A program made the position numbers and the translations under genes. The notes beneath the pieces were generated by a model, which saw nothing but the letters and a program-made list of their open reading frames with translations, was not told the DNA's origin and did no database searches. 64,000 bases of DNA from Idiomarina aquatica (GTDB lineage: Bacteria > Pseudomonadota > Gammaproteobacteria > Enterobacterales > Alteromonadaceae), in the NCBI RefSeq assembly GCF_003987185.1, contig NZ_PIPS01000003.1:286654-350653 (forward strand), written 5' to 3'. Shown here piece by piece: positions 35,329 to 44,457 of the stretch; position 1 is the first letter of the stretch, and every line of letters starts with the position of its first letter.

Positions 35329-37005
35329 TTAGCGTGACTGTTGATAGACCTTTTCGCCGGCTATGTAGGTTTGCTCAACTTGAATTTGCCACAGCGCACT
35401 GTTGTCAATCGCAAACGGGTCTTGGTCAACCACAATAAAGTCGGCCCATTTACCGGGTTCCAGTGAACCTAAATCCTGTTCCTGCCAAGCCGCATACGCA
35501 GCATCAATGGTAAAGGCTCGTAGTGCCTGTTCGGTCGACATGGCTTCTTCTGCATACCAGCCGCCCTGCGGTTGATTTTGGCGGTCCTGACGGGTGACGG
35601 CTGCATGTAAGCCATAAAAAGGATTCGCCAGTTCAACCGGGAAGTCAGAACCTGCGGCTACGATGGTGCCTTGTTCAAGCAGGGTTTGCCAGGCATAGGC
35701 ACCTTCCATACGGTCTTTACCAAGGCGATCTTCTGCCATGTTTTTATCGCTGGTGGCGTGGGTAGGCTGCATTGAGGCAATGATGTTGAGGTCTTTAAAA
35801 CGTTTTAGATCTTGCGGGTGTACAATTTGCGAGTGTTCGATGCGATTACGCAAATTGCGGCCGCCGATGCTGCCAAATTTCTCAGCGAAGGCATCAAGGG
35901 CAAGACGGTTGGCGCGATCACCAATAGCGTGAGTGTTAATTTGGAAACCGTGCGGAATGATGAGCTCATAGAGTGCATCAATATCTTCCGGTGAGGTGAC
36001 CAGTAAACCATGATTGTCGTGGTCATCGCTATAAGGTTCGAGTAGGGCGGCGCCGCGACTTCCCAGCGCTCCGTCGGCATAAATTTTTACGCTGCGAATG
36101 GTCAGCTTATCATCGGCGCTGACAAACGGGCCCTCAGCAAGCAATTGGGGCAACTGTGGTTCGGTTGCGGCGATCATGGCGTAGATACGCAGCGGTAATT
36201 GCCCTTGATGTTGCAGACCCTTATAAATCGATAAGTCAGTTGCCGGAACGCCAGCGTCGTGAACGCTGGTAATCCCCAACGCCAATAAGTGTTCAAAAGC
36301 CAGCGCAAAGGCTTTTTTCTTTTCCGCTGCGGTAGGCTCTGGAATGATGCTTTCCACCAGCGCCATGGCATTGTCGATCAACACCCCGGTTGGTTCGCCG
36401 TTAGCATCCTTGATGATTTCTCCTCCATCGGGAGCAACGGTGCCGGCGTCGATGCCGGCCAGTTCAAGGGCTTTGCGGTTGGCCCAGCCGGCATGCCCGT
36501 CAACACGGGTAAGGTAAACCGGACGGTCGCTAACCACTTCATCCAGTTGGCTGGCATTCGGGAAACTGCGGCTTGGCCACTGCTCCTGGTTCCAGCCGCG
36601 ACCGGTAATCCAGGCTAATTCAGGTTGTGCTTTCGCGTAATCGGCGACACGGCTGACGGCATCATTGACGGATGTCGCGTCACGCAGATCGACCTGCAAC
36701 AGACTCATGCCAAGACCGAGAACGTGGCCATGGGCGTCGGTGAGTCCCGGCAGTACGGTTTTGCCCTGCAAATCGACTTGCTCAAATTGCTGGTATTTGC
36801 CAACGAGTTCGCGGTCACCCAAAGCAATGATGCGGCCGTTTTGAACCACCAGTGTCTGAAACTGCTTTAATACCGCATCTTGACCCGCAGGACTGGTCAG
36901 CGTGTAGCCGTTGGCATTGGTGTACACTTTTTGTGCCGCAACGGGCGAAGAAATGAGCGTCAATGCCGCGATACCACCGGCAGCACACAGGAATTTTTTG
37001 AACAT
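35329..37005 (-). CDS. Exported amidohydrolase of the YtcJ / Amidohydro_3 type
   Basis: A metal-dependent hydrolase of 558 residues acting outside the cytoplasm. The ATG at 37003-37005 has GAGG upstream and starts a signal peptide (MFKKFLCAAGGIAALTLISS, ending PVAAQ). The first metal motif is DAHGHVLGLG, then INTHAIGDRANRL with further ligands, and GSDFPVE near the end; the C-terminal beta sandwich closes with PGKWADFIVVDQDPF. Substrates of this family are varied amides, imides or N-formylated compounds. 32 bases separate it from the regulator gene downstream on the same strand. Confidence 0.9.
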   Translation of the reverse strand: MFKKFLCAAGGIAALTLISSPVAAQKVYTNANGYTLTSPAGQDAVLKQFQTLVVQNGRIIALGDRELVGKYQQFEQVDLQGKTVLPGLTDAHGHVLGLGMSLLQVDLRDATSVNDAVSRVADYAKAQPELAWITGRGWNQEQWPSRSFPNASQLDEVVSDRPVYLTRVDGHAGWANRKALELAGIDAGTVAPDGGEIIKDANGEPTGVLIDNAMALVESIIPEPTAAEKKKAFALAFEHLLALGITSVHDAGVPATDLSIYKGLQHQGQLPLRIYAMIAATEPQLPQLLAEGPFVSADDKLTIRSVKIYADGALGSRGAALLEPYSDDHDNHGLLVTSPEDIDALYELIIPHGFQINTHAIGDRANRLALDAFAEKFGSIGGRNLRNRIEHSQIVHPQDLKRFKDLNIIASMQPTHATSDKNMAEDRLGKDRMEGAYAWQTLLEQGTIVAAGSDFPVELANPFYGLHAAVTRQDRQNQPQGGWYAEEAMSTEQALRAFTIDAAYAAWQEQDLGSLEPGKWADFIVVDQDPFAIDNSALWQIQVEQTYIAGEKVYQQSR

Positions 37006-37203
37006 ACACAACCTCATGTTGGTGTTTAAAGCCACTATAAATCCTAATGGCGTAAAATTGTATCAGGAGATAGTATTATAAGTTGTGTGTCTTTTTAACG
37101 TTTATCATGTAATTCGTCGATAGTTTAACAAACACTCTTGCTCAGAGAGCGAATTCAGGTATGCTAAAAGTTAGTGTGGTTGTCGCAAGATTTGGAAAAA
37201 AAC

Positions 37204-37827
37204 ATGAAAATTCTGATTATTGACCCGTCGTTTTTCATGCGCGCGGGCCTTATACAAGTATTGACGAATTATGCGACGCAACCGTCGATTTTTGAAGCGG
37301 AGTCCTTTAGCGTTGCAGAAACTTACTTGTCCTCTGATGAATTCAATTTGGTCTTCATCGAAATGGATTTGCCGGACGAGGAAATTCGTCCTGCTTTGCA
37401 ACGTTTAAAACGGCTCGCTCCGCGTGCCCATTTAGTGCTTTTTACCCAAGCCCGTGCAATGAGTGATGTGCGCCAGGTAATGTCTGCCGGGGTGCGCAGT
37501 TACTTGCCAAAAGACTCTTCTGCAGAGCAGGCAAAATTAGCGATAAAAAGTCTGCTTAACGGCGATCGCTACTTGCCGGATGACCCCTCGCTGAATGAAC
37601 CACGTCAGCGCAGCAGTGGTGCTGAAACCTTTCTATCGCCTCGACAACTGGAAATCATGCAGTTGTTGGCGCAGGGCTTATCCAATAAAGAAATTGCTAA
37701 TATCCTCGGGATTACAGAAGGTACGATTCGTGTCCATCTGTCGGCCATCTTTAAGGCGATCAAGGTGTCTAATCGTACTGAAGCCACACTTTGGTATCTT
37801 CTGCGTCAGAAAAAGCTTGTTGATTGA
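37204..37827 (+). CDS. LuxR/NarL-type response regulator with a degenerate receiver
   Basis: A 207-residue DNA-binding regulator. The N-terminal receiver keeps Asp7 but has Pro8 where a second acid is normal, and the phospho-acceptor position is Glu53 (FIEMDLP, where D-x-x-L/M-P is expected). Lys103 is conserved. The Glu may mimic a phosphorylated state. Residues about 152-205 are a clear LuxR helix-turn-helix (LSPRQLEIMQLLAQGLSNKE, then TIRVHLSAIFKAI). No kinase lies nearby. It is followed by the DUF1285 gene and flrA on the same strand, so a role in flagellar control is plausible. Start ATG at 37204. Confidence 0.87.
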   Translation: MKILIIDPSFFMRAGLIQVLTNYATQPSIFEAESFSVAETYLSSDEFNLVFIEMDLPDEEIRPALQRLKRLAPRAHLVLFTQARAMSDVRQVMSAGVRSYLPKDSSAEQAKLAIKSLLNGDRYLPDDPSLNEPRQRSSGAETFLSPRQLEIMQLLAQGLSNKEIANILGITEGTIRVHLSAIFKAIKVSNRTEATLWYLLRQKKLVD

Positions 37828-37832
37828 GCCTT

Positions 37833-38348
37833 ATGAGCTTAGATAAGCTGTTGGAACAACTTGAATCCTGTCAGCATGCCCCGACCGAAAAGTGGGATCC
37901 ACCTTATTGTGGTGAAATACCGCTGTGCATCAAAGCCAACGGGGACTGGGAATACCAGAACAGTAAGATAGAGCGGCCTCGGTTGGTAAAACTATTTGCG
38001 TCGGTGTTGGTGCGTGAGCAACAGGACTACTACTTGGTGACACCGGCCGAAAAGGTGAAGATCCAGGTAGAGGATGCGCCTTTCATTGTAACCGAATGGC
38101 GGCAGCTTGAAGTGGCCGGACAACCGGCAATAGAAGTTGCGACAAATATTGGCGAGCGATATATTCTTTCGGCGCGGACACCACTGGTTGTGGAGAAGGG
38201 TGTACCCTACGTGTGCTTACCAAGAGGTATGACCGCCAAAGTCCACCGTAACGTATATTATCAATGGGCAGAGCTGGCTCAGCATGCGCCTAATAACGAG
38301 TTTGTTATCCATAGTGCAGGTCAGGCGTTTACGCTTGGACAAGCTTAA
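37833..38348 (+). CDS. DUF1285 family protein
   Basis: A 171-residue soluble protein without a known activity. The pattern PPYCGEIPLCIKANGDWEY, then SKIERPRLVKLFASVLVREQ, then YYLVTPAEKVKIQVEDAPF matches the DUF1285 family. ATG at 37833 is chosen over a TTG three codons earlier that overlaps the previous stop. It lies 5 bases after the LuxR-type gene and 24 bases before flrA, suggesting one transcript. Confidence 0.8.
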   Translation: MSLDKLLEQLESCQHAPTEKWDPPYCGEIPLCIKANGDWEYQNSKIERPRLVKLFASVLVREQQDYYLVTPAEKVKIQVEDAPFIVTEWRQLEVAGQPAIEVATNIGERYILSARTPLVVEKGVPYVCLPRGMTAKVHRNVYYQWAELAQHAPNNEFVIHSAGQAFTLGQA

Positions 38349-38372
38349 TTAATAGGGAATCTGCGGTCAGGC

Positions 38373-39809
38373 ATGATGAATAACGCCAAAGTCGTTTACT
38401 TATGTGAGCAGGACAACAACCGACGCGAACGCTTTAAAACCATTTTAACATTCGTTGGCGAAAAGGTTGCGACCATCGCGTCGGTCGATGAACTTGACGG
38501 GACGGACGATGTACTCTGTGTGATCGCCGGTACGGGAGTCAGTGATCTCGATCACCACGCCCGTGCGTTGCCGGCTATCCCGTTTATTTCTGCATGTGAT
38601 TCACACCAGCCCGCACTGACAAGAGCCAACGTTATTGGCCCGATTGACAGCGACGTTGACTACCAGGAACTGTCGCGCTGGCTGCATTACTGTCATACCT
38701 ACCATCGTAATCTGGCGCAGCACCACGGCTCGCATAATCATAAAACCGGTCAGCTCGAGACGATGTTGGTTGGTCAGGGGCCGGCGATACAAACCATTCG
38801 CCGTATGATCGCACAAGTTGCGGGCAGCGACGCTAATGTATTGGTGCTTGGCGAATCAGGAACCGGTAAAGAAGTGGTTGCCCGCGGCATTCACGTAATG
38901 TCCAAGCGTAAAGATGGACCTTTTGTGCCCGTCAATTGTGGGGCTATCCCCGGTGATTTGCTCGAAAGCGAGCTGTTTGGTCACGAAAAAGGTGCCTTTA
39001 CCGGTGCCATCGGAACGCGCAAAGGCCGCTTTGAGTTAGCTCAGGGAGGCACGCTGTTTCTCGACGAAATCGGTGATATGCCACTGGCGATGCAAGTTAA
39101 GCTATTACGGGTATTGCAGGAACGGACGTTCGAGCGGGTTGGCGGTAGCAAAAGCCTGAAGGCCGATGTGCGCGTGGTTGCGGCAACGCACCGTAAGCTT
39201 GAAACGATGATCGAAGAAGGCAAGTTTCGTGAGGATCTGTATTACCGACTGAATGTTTTTCCGATTGAAGTGCCGGCGTTGCGCGAGCGGCAGGAAGACG
39301 TACCGATGTTGTTAAGAGAACTCACGGCGCGATTCAGAAAGGAGCGTGGCGTCGGTGTCCGCTTTTCCGACAAGGCGTTGGAGTCACTGTCGTTGCATCG
39401 CTGGCCAGGCAATGTGCGGGAGCTAACCAATCTGATTGAACGATTGACCATAATGCATCCGGATCAGTTGGTGGATGTGCAGGATTTACCGCCTAAATAC
39501 CAACATATAGACCAGCCTGACGTGACGCCGGAATACCCTGATGAGTTGCTTGAACGCGACGCACTCAATTCGATTTTTGCCGATGATGACGATGATGATC
39601 TGGATGAACAGATGATGGATGCCAACGTTAATACGTCATTGCCGGACGACGGCGTCAACCTGAAGGATATGTTGAGTGAACTGGAAATTGCCATGATTGA
39701 GCAGGCGCTGGATAAGACCGACGGGGTCGTGGCGAAAGCAGCGGATCTGTTGAGTATGCGCCGTACCACGCTGGTTGAAAAAATGAAGAAATACCAGATA
39801 AAGCAATAG
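38373..39809 (+). CDS. flrA: Flagellar master regulator FlrA/FleQ, sigma-54 activator
   Basis: Top-level activator of polar flagellar genes, working with sigma-54. Of its 478 residues, 1-125 form an N-terminal receiver-like FleQ domain without a phospho-acceptor, about 140-370 the AAA+ domain with Walker A GESGTGKE, the sigma-54 contact loop GAFTGA and LFLDEIGDM, and 440-478 a Fis-type helix-turn-helix ([20 protein letters not shown]). An acidic linker (about 400-415, [10 protein letters not shown]) is notable. In Vibrio and Pseudomonas FlrA/FleQ activity is lowered by c-di-GMP and the FleN/FlhG ATPase. Its target flrBC follows immediately. Confidence 0.95.
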   Translation: MMNNAKVVYLCEQDNNRRERFKTILTFVGEKVATIASVDELDGTDDVLCVIAGTGVSDLDHHARALPAIPFISACDSHQPALTRANVIGPIDSDVDYQELSRWLHYCHTYHRNLAQHHGSHNHKTGQLETMLVGQGPAIQTIRRMIAQVAGSDANVLVLGESGTGKEVVARGIHVMSKRKDGPFVPVNCGAIPGDLLESELFGHEKGAFTGAIGTRKGRFELAQGGTLFLDEIGDMPLAMQVKLLRVLQERTFERVGGSKSLKADVRVVAATHRKLETMIEEGKFREDLYYRLNVFPIEVPALRERQEDVPMLLRELTARFRKERGVGVRFSDKALESLSLHRWPGNVRELTNLIERLTIMHPDQLVDVQDLPPKYQHIDQPDVTPEYPDELLERDALNSIFADDDDDDLDEQMMDANVNTSLPDDGVNLKDMLSELEIAMIEQALDKTDGVVAKAADLLSMRRTTLVEKMKKYQIKQ

Positions 39810-39870
39810 TTGTCGGTATTTTGACACGGTCAAAAACTACGTAACCTACTGATTATAATAAATAAAAAAT

Positions 39871-39886
39871 AGGCATGCTGCTTGCA
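39871..39886 (+). promoter_or_regulatory. Sigma-54 promoter of flrBC
   Basis: AGGCATGCTGCTTGCA fits the -24/-12 pattern TGGCAY-N5-TTGCW with one mismatch, and the invariant GG and GC are exactly 10 bases apart (39872-39885). It lies 41 bases before the flrB ATG and is where FlrA would act. Confidence 0.8.
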
Positions 39887-39926
39887 TAGTCATAGTTAGA
39901 AACGTTGATGTCAAAACGGGGAAACT

Positions 39927-40931
39927 ATGCAAGCACATCGATCATTAATTGATGCGATGCCAAACGCGGTCATCTTAGTGGATGACTCAGGCGTGGTAGA
40001 GCACTGCAATGATAATGCGCATCGACTGCTGAATGCTGCGTTGGTTGGACGCCCATGGCGCGACTGTGTTGCAGAGTATTTTGCACCACAGGCTGATGAC
40101 TGGCACGAGGTCTCGCTGCACAGCGGACGTCGCGTAAAGGTTGATATTTCGGCACTGCACGATGGCACGGGACAGCTAATCGTTCTTACGGATTTGACGG
40201 AAACGCGGCGCCTACAACAAAAAATCAGCCACCTGCAACGGCTGTCATCAATGGGGCGAATGGTCGCTTCGTTAGCGCATCAAATTCGGACGCCGTTATC
40301 GGCGGCTATCCTCTATGCTCAGAATCTGGCGATGCCGGGGCTCGACGACACTCGTCGCAGCCGCTTCTCTGACAAACTCTTATCACGACTCAGTTCACTG
40401 GAACAGCAGGTTAACGATATGTTGCTGTTTGCCAAAAGCGGCGATCAGCAGGTGCTTGAATCGTTAAGCGCCGATCAATTGGTGGATTCGGTACTTGCTT
40501 CAGTGCAGCCCTACGCCAAAGGCAAAGGGGTTTTACTGCGAGTCGAACGTCATGCTCGGGCGCTTTGTATCCGCGCCAATCACACGGCGCTCAGTGGTGC
40601 CATTCAGAATTTGATAACCAACGCGATTGATGCCTCGACAGCGGGTCAGCAGGTGACCATGACATTGAGCGAGGCCAATGGCCATTGGCAGTGCCGAATC
40701 GTTGATCAGGGCGGCGGAATTCCACAACACATTCAGGCCCAGTTATTCACCCCGTTTGTTACCACCAAAGCCAATGGCACCGGGCTTGGCCTGGCCGTTG
40801 TCAACACCGTGGTGAAAGCGCATCAAGGGCAGTTGCAATGGCAGAGCGAAGAAGGCAAAGGCACCGAATTTACCTTGTCGTTCCCTGTGGATGACGTGCT
40901 GCCGGTGGCCAAGGAGGTTTGTTATGGTTGA
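39927..40931 (+). CDS. flrB: Flagellar sensor histidine kinase FlrB/FleS
   Basis: Cytoplasmic kinase that phosphorylates FlrC. The 334-residue protein has a PAS-like domain (about 1-95, DAMPNAVILVDDSGVVEHCN), the HisKA segment with the phosphorylated His in ASLAHQIRTPLSAAI, and the ATPase domain with N box NLITNAIDAS, G1 DQGGGIP and G2 TGLGLAVV. No membrane segments are present, as is typical for FlrB. Its stop overlaps flrC by 8 bases, which couples kinase and regulator. Confidence 0.93.
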   Translation: MQAHRSLIDAMPNAVILVDDSGVVEHCNDNAHRLLNAALVGRPWRDCVAEYFAPQADDWHEVSLHSGRRVKVDISALHDGTGQLIVLTDLTETRRLQQKISHLQRLSSMGRMVASLAHQIRTPLSAAILYAQNLAMPGLDDTRRSRFSDKLLSRLSSLEQQVNDMLLFAKSGDQQVLESLSADQLVDSVLASVQPYAKGKGVLLRVERHARALCIRANHTALSGAIQNLITNAIDASTAGQQVTMTLSEANGHWQCRIVDQGGGIPQHIQAQLFTPFVTTKANGTGLGLAVVNTVVKAHQGQLQWQSEEGKGTEFTLSFPVDDVLPVAKEVCYG

Positions 40932-42300
40932 AGCAAAAATTTTAATTGTCGAGGATGATGCGGCATTGCGCGAGGCCATCATTGATACATTGGAACTGGC
41001 CGATTATTGCTGTCTGGAAGCCGACTCCGGTGAAGCGGCGTTGGTCATGCTGAAGCAGCAACCGGTGGATCTCATCATCAGTGATGTACAGATGCCGGGT
41101 ATCGATGGGTTGCAACTGCTGCGTAGTTTGAATAATCAAGGTATTGATGTGCCGGTTATCGTGATGACCGCGTTTGCGAAAGTCGATGACGCTGTTATCG
41201 CGATGCGGGAAGGAGCCATTGATTACTTAAGCAAACCTTTCTCGACCGAAACCTTGTTAAAGCTTGTGCAGCGACAATTGCCCTTGACCGAACAGGATCA
41301 GTGTTCGGTTGTTGCTGAAGACCCATCGAGCCAGGCATTACTGGAGATGGCAAAAAAAGTAGCGGCAACCGATGCGACGGTGATGATCACCGGCCCCAGC
41401 GGTACCGGTAAGGAAGTGCTGGCGCGCTACGTCCATGAGCAATCAAATCGCAAAGAGCAGCCTTTTGTTGCAATTAACTGTGCAGCGATTCCCGAAAATA
41501 TGCTCGAGTCATTGCTGTTTGGTTATGAGAAAGGGGCCTTTACCGGAGCGACTCAGGCAACCCCCGGTAAATTTGAGCTAGCACAGGGCGGAACCATCTT
41601 ACTGGACGAAATAACCGAGATGGATATTAACCTGCAAGCGAAGCTGTTGCGGGTTTTGCAAGAGCGGCAGGTCGAACGACTGGGGGCAAGAAAATCCATC
41701 CAGTTGGATGTGCGGGTGATTGCAACTTCTAACCGTGATTTAAAGCAGGCGGTAACTGAAGGGCGTTTTCGCGAGGATCTGCTCTATCGATTGAACGTTT
41801 TCCCGTTGCAGTGGCGGGCTCTGGCTGAACGGCGCAAAGACATTGTGCCGATCGCCGAGGCTCTGCTGGTAAGGCATCGGCAGCGTTTGGGAATAAAGCA
41901 GCAGGTGCGTTTTGGAAGCGCGGCTAAACAGGCGCTGGAGCACTATGCTTGGCCGGGTAACATTCGTGAACTGGAGAATGTTATCCAACGTGCTCTGGTA
42001 TTGCAAAGTGATGGTGAAATCAAGCCTCAGGACCTCATGCTAGAGCTTGATTTAGACAGTGTTTTTCCTGAGCAAGTTGCTGATTCTGCGGATAGTAACC
42101 CATCGGAACTACCCTCAAATACTGAGACAGTTGCGGATGGCCTGGGCGAGTCTATGTTTCATCAGGAGTATAAAATCATCAAACAGGCGCTTCAGCGTCA
42201 TCAGGGCAAACGTAAACCGGTTGCCGAAGAGCTTGGGATTTCCCCCAGAACACTGCGCTACAAGCTGGCAAAGATCAGAGAGAACGGATTACCGATCTGA
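40924..42300 (+). CDS. flrC: Flagellar response regulator FlrC/FleR, sigma-54 activator
   Basis: Activates the middle flagellar operons with sigma-54 after phosphorylation by FlrB. The ATG at 40924, with AAGGAGG 6 bases upstream, gives 458 residues: a receiver with acids E10-D12 and phospho-acceptor D54 (LIISDVQMPG), an AAA+ domain with Walker A GPSGTGKE and the GAFTGA loop, and a Fis-type helix-turn-helix (KPVAEELGISPRTLRYKLAK). It lies 42 bases from the sigma-54 promoter ahead of fliE, its likely direct target. Confidence 0.94.
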   Translation: MVEAKILIVEDDAALREAIIDTLELADYCCLEADSGEAALVMLKQQPVDLIISDVQMPGIDGLQLLRSLNNQGIDVPVIVMTAFAKVDDAVIAMREGAIDYLSKPFSTETLLKLVQRQLPLTEQDQCSVVAEDPSSQALLEMAKKVAATDATVMITGPSGTGKEVLARYVHEQSNRKEQPFVAINCAAIPENMLESLLFGYEKGAFTGATQATPGKFELAQGGTILLDEITEMDINLQAKLLRVLQERQVERLGARKSIQLDVRVIATSNRDLKQAVTEGRFREDLLYRLNVFPLQWRALAERRKDIVPIAEALLVRHRQRLGIKQQVRFGSAAKQALEHYAWPGNIRELENVIQRALVLQSDGEIKPQDLMLELDLDSVFPEQVADSADSNPSELPSNTETVADGLGESMFHQEYKIIKQALQRHQGKRKPVAEELGISPRTLRYKLAKIRENGLPI

Positions 42301-42323
42301 TCGGATCGCGCTCTCCTAAAAGT

Positions 42324-42339
42324 TGGCATCGTACTTGCA
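42324..42339 (+). promoter_or_regulatory. Sigma-54 promoter of the fliE operon
   Basis: TGGCATCGTACTTGCA matches the -24/-12 consensus in full, with GG and GC 10 bases apart. The start site would fall near 42351, about 37 bases before the fliE ATG. Confidence 0.9.
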
Positions 42340-42340
42340 T

Positions 42341-42354
42341 TTCTAACGTTAGAA
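42341..42354. repeat. Perfect palindrome at the fliE transcription start
   Basis: TTCTAACGTTAGAA is a perfect 14-base palindrome directly after the -12 element, overlapping the expected start site. It may be a binding site for a dimeric regulator; FlrC in Vibrio can act from sites downstream of the start, which makes this a candidate. Confidence 0.5.
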
Positions 42355-42387
42355 AATCCATCTGTGGAAATTTTGACGGAGAAAAAG

Positions 42388-42720
42388 ATGAAAGTCGATG
42401 CCAACGCAGCCTACCAACAATGGCAAGCTTTATCCGGCGTTAATGCCAGCCAGGATAAGGCAACCAATGTCAATGCCCTGCCGGGTAATACGGCTCAAGC
42501 CGATTTCTCCAACATGCTGAAAAATGCCATTGATAACGTCAATGAGCTACAGCAGACGTCCGGCGACCTAAAAACACGCATGGAACTGGGTGACCCGAAT
42601 GTCACGCTGGAACAAACCATGATCGCCAGTCAAAAATCAAGCATTGCCTTCGAAGCAACCGTGCAGGTAAGAAACAAGGTTGTTGAAGCGTACAAAGAAA
42701 TTATGTCTATGCCGGTCTAA
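42388..42720 (+). CDS. fliE: Flagellar hook-basal body protein FliE
   Basis: Joins the MS ring to the rod. The 110-residue length from the ATG at 42388 (GACGGAG 6 bases upstream) is typical; a longer reading from 42364 is not supported. The C-terminal region carries the conserved VTLEQTMIASQKSSIAFEAT segment and ends VEAYKEIMSMPV. First gene of fliEFGHIJ, directly behind a sigma-54 promoter. Confidence 0.95.
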   Translation: MKVDANAAYQQWQALSGVNASQDKATNVNALPGNTAQADFSNMLKNAIDNVNELQQTSGDLKTRMELGDPNVTLEQTMIASQKSSIAFEATVQVRNKVVEAYKEIMSMPV

Positions 42721-42744
42721 CCGCGCGACTTAGGGAGTTAAACC

Positions 42745-44457
42745 GTGGCTGAATCTACAGACTTGATGGTAACCGAGCCAAACGTCAATAATCAGGGCAG
42801 CGGCAAAGACAATGCCGAGGGTAAATCTGGCCTGATGGACATGATCGGCAATTTTGATATGTTGCGCCAGGTTGTGGTTGTACTGGCTCTGGCAATCTGT
42901 GTTGCGATAGCCGTCTTTATTATGCTGTGGGCGCAAGAGTCAACCTACCGACCGATCGGCAAGCTGGAAACCGAGCAACTGGTTAGCACACTCGACTACC
43001 TGGATGCCAATGGCATCGAATACAAAGTGTCCGGCAATACGGTTTCGGTTCCTGAAGAACAATACGATGCCATCAAGTTGCAGCTCACGCGCGCCGGTGT
43101 TGATTACGGACAAACCGAAAGCAACGGCTCGGAAATTTTAATGAGCGAACCGGGTTTTGGTGTCAGTCAGCGACTTGAGCGTGAACGCCTCATTCACTCC
43201 CGTGAGGTACAGCTCGCCCGCGCCATCGAAGAAATGAAAGCCGTTTCCGCCGCACGCGTGTTGTTGGCCGTACCAAAAGAGAACGTATTTGCACGTCGTG
43301 AGAAGCAGCCGAAAGCCTCGGTGATGCTGAATGTGCGCGGTAATCAGTCGTTGAGTGAAGAAGAAGTCGCATCCATTGTTGATATGGTGGCGTCGTCGGT
43401 TACCGGTCTGCAAACTGAACATGTGACGGTTACCGATCAAAATGGTCGCTTGCTGAACTCGGGTTCGCAAAGTGCATTGGCGGCGCAAAGCAGCCGTGAG
43501 TATCAGTTGGAACTTAAGCGTGAAGAAGAATTACGTCAGAAAATTGACAGCATACTGATCCCGGTACTGGGTTACGACAATTATACCGCGCAAGTGGACG
43601 TAACCATGGACTTTACCCGAAAAGAAACCACACAGCGTCAGTACAACCCAGATATGCCGGCGATTCGCAGTGAAATGACGGTAGAAAACCGTTCTAGTGG
43701 TACGGCTATTGGCGGTATTCCCGGCGCTCTGAGTAATCAGCCGCCACTGGAGTCGGATATTCCTGAACAGGCTAACGGTGGGTCATCGCAACGCGATGCC
43801 AGCGGTAGTATGCATCGCGAAGCGACACGTAACTATGAATTGGATAATACCGTCAGTTACACCCAAAACCAAACAGGTGTGATCGATCGCTTGAGTGTTT
43901 CGGTTGCGGTTAATCATAATACCCTTCAGAATGCAGAAGGAGAGACGGTGCAAGAGCCTCGTTCTGCGGAAGAACTCGATAATATCCGTCGCTTGTTGCA
44001 GGGTGGCTTGGGCTTTAGCCTGACTCGTGGGGATACGTTGGAAGTGGTCTCGGTGCCGTTTGCACAACTACCGGATTTAGGCGGAGGCGAGCAGGCGCTG
44101 TGGGATCAGCCATGGTTCTGGCGCGCATTCCGGCTGGTCATGGGTGCGTTGGTTATCATTGTGCTGATTGTTGCGGTGGTGCGGCCAATGCTGAAGAAAC
44201 TGATGAACCCAACGCAAGAGTTCGAGGACGATGCGCATGCATTACTGGATGATGACGAGCACATGGGCGATGAAACCATCGACTTATTGTCATCACAGTT
44301 TGACGAGAATTCGGTGGGCTTTGGTCCGGACGGTAGCCTGCAGTTACCGGACTTACATAAAGACGAAGATTTGCTGAAGGCAGTTCGTGCACTGGTGGCG
44401 AATGAACCGGAACTGTCATCGCAAGTCGTAAAAGCGTGGTTGAATGAAGATGCCTGA
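42745..44457 (+). CDS. fliF: Flagellar MS-ring protein FliF
   Basis: Forms the membrane ring that is the base of the flagellum. The 570-residue protein has an N-terminal membrane segment (about 35-58), the large periplasmic part (GKLETEQLVSTLDYLDANGI; RVLLAVPKENVFARREKQPK), a second membrane segment (about 445-470), and the acidic C-terminal tail (DDDEHMGDETIDLLSS) that binds FliG. The start is a GTG with AGGGAG upstream. It overlaps fliG by 14 bases, so the two partners are translated together. Confidence 0.97.
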   Translation: MAESTDLMVTEPNVNNQGSGKDNAEGKSGLMDMIGNFDMLRQVVVVLALAICVAIAVFIMLWAQESTYRPIGKLETEQLVSTLDYLDANGIEYKVSGNTVSVPEEQYDAIKLQLTRAGVDYGQTESNGSEILMSEPGFGVSQRLERERLIHSREVQLARAIEEMKAVSAARVLLAVPKENVFARREKQPKASVMLNVRGNQSLSEEEVASIVDMVASSVTGLQTEHVTVTDQNGRLLNSGSQSALAAQSSREYQLELKREEELRQKIDSILIPVLGYDNYTAQVDVTMDFTRKETTQRQYNPDMPAIRSEMTVENRSSGTAIGGIPGALSNQPPLESDIPEQANGGSSQRDASGSMHREATRNYELDNTVSYTQNQTGVIDRLSVSVAVNHNTLQNAEGETVQEPRSAEELDNIRRLLQGGLGFSLTRGDTLEVVSVPFAQLPDLGGGEQALWDQPWFWRAFRLVMGALVIIVLIVAVVRPMLKKLMNPTQEFEDDAHALLDDDEHMGDETIDLLSSQFDENSVGFGPDGSLQLPDLHKDEDLLKAVRALVANEPELSSQVVKAWLNEDA

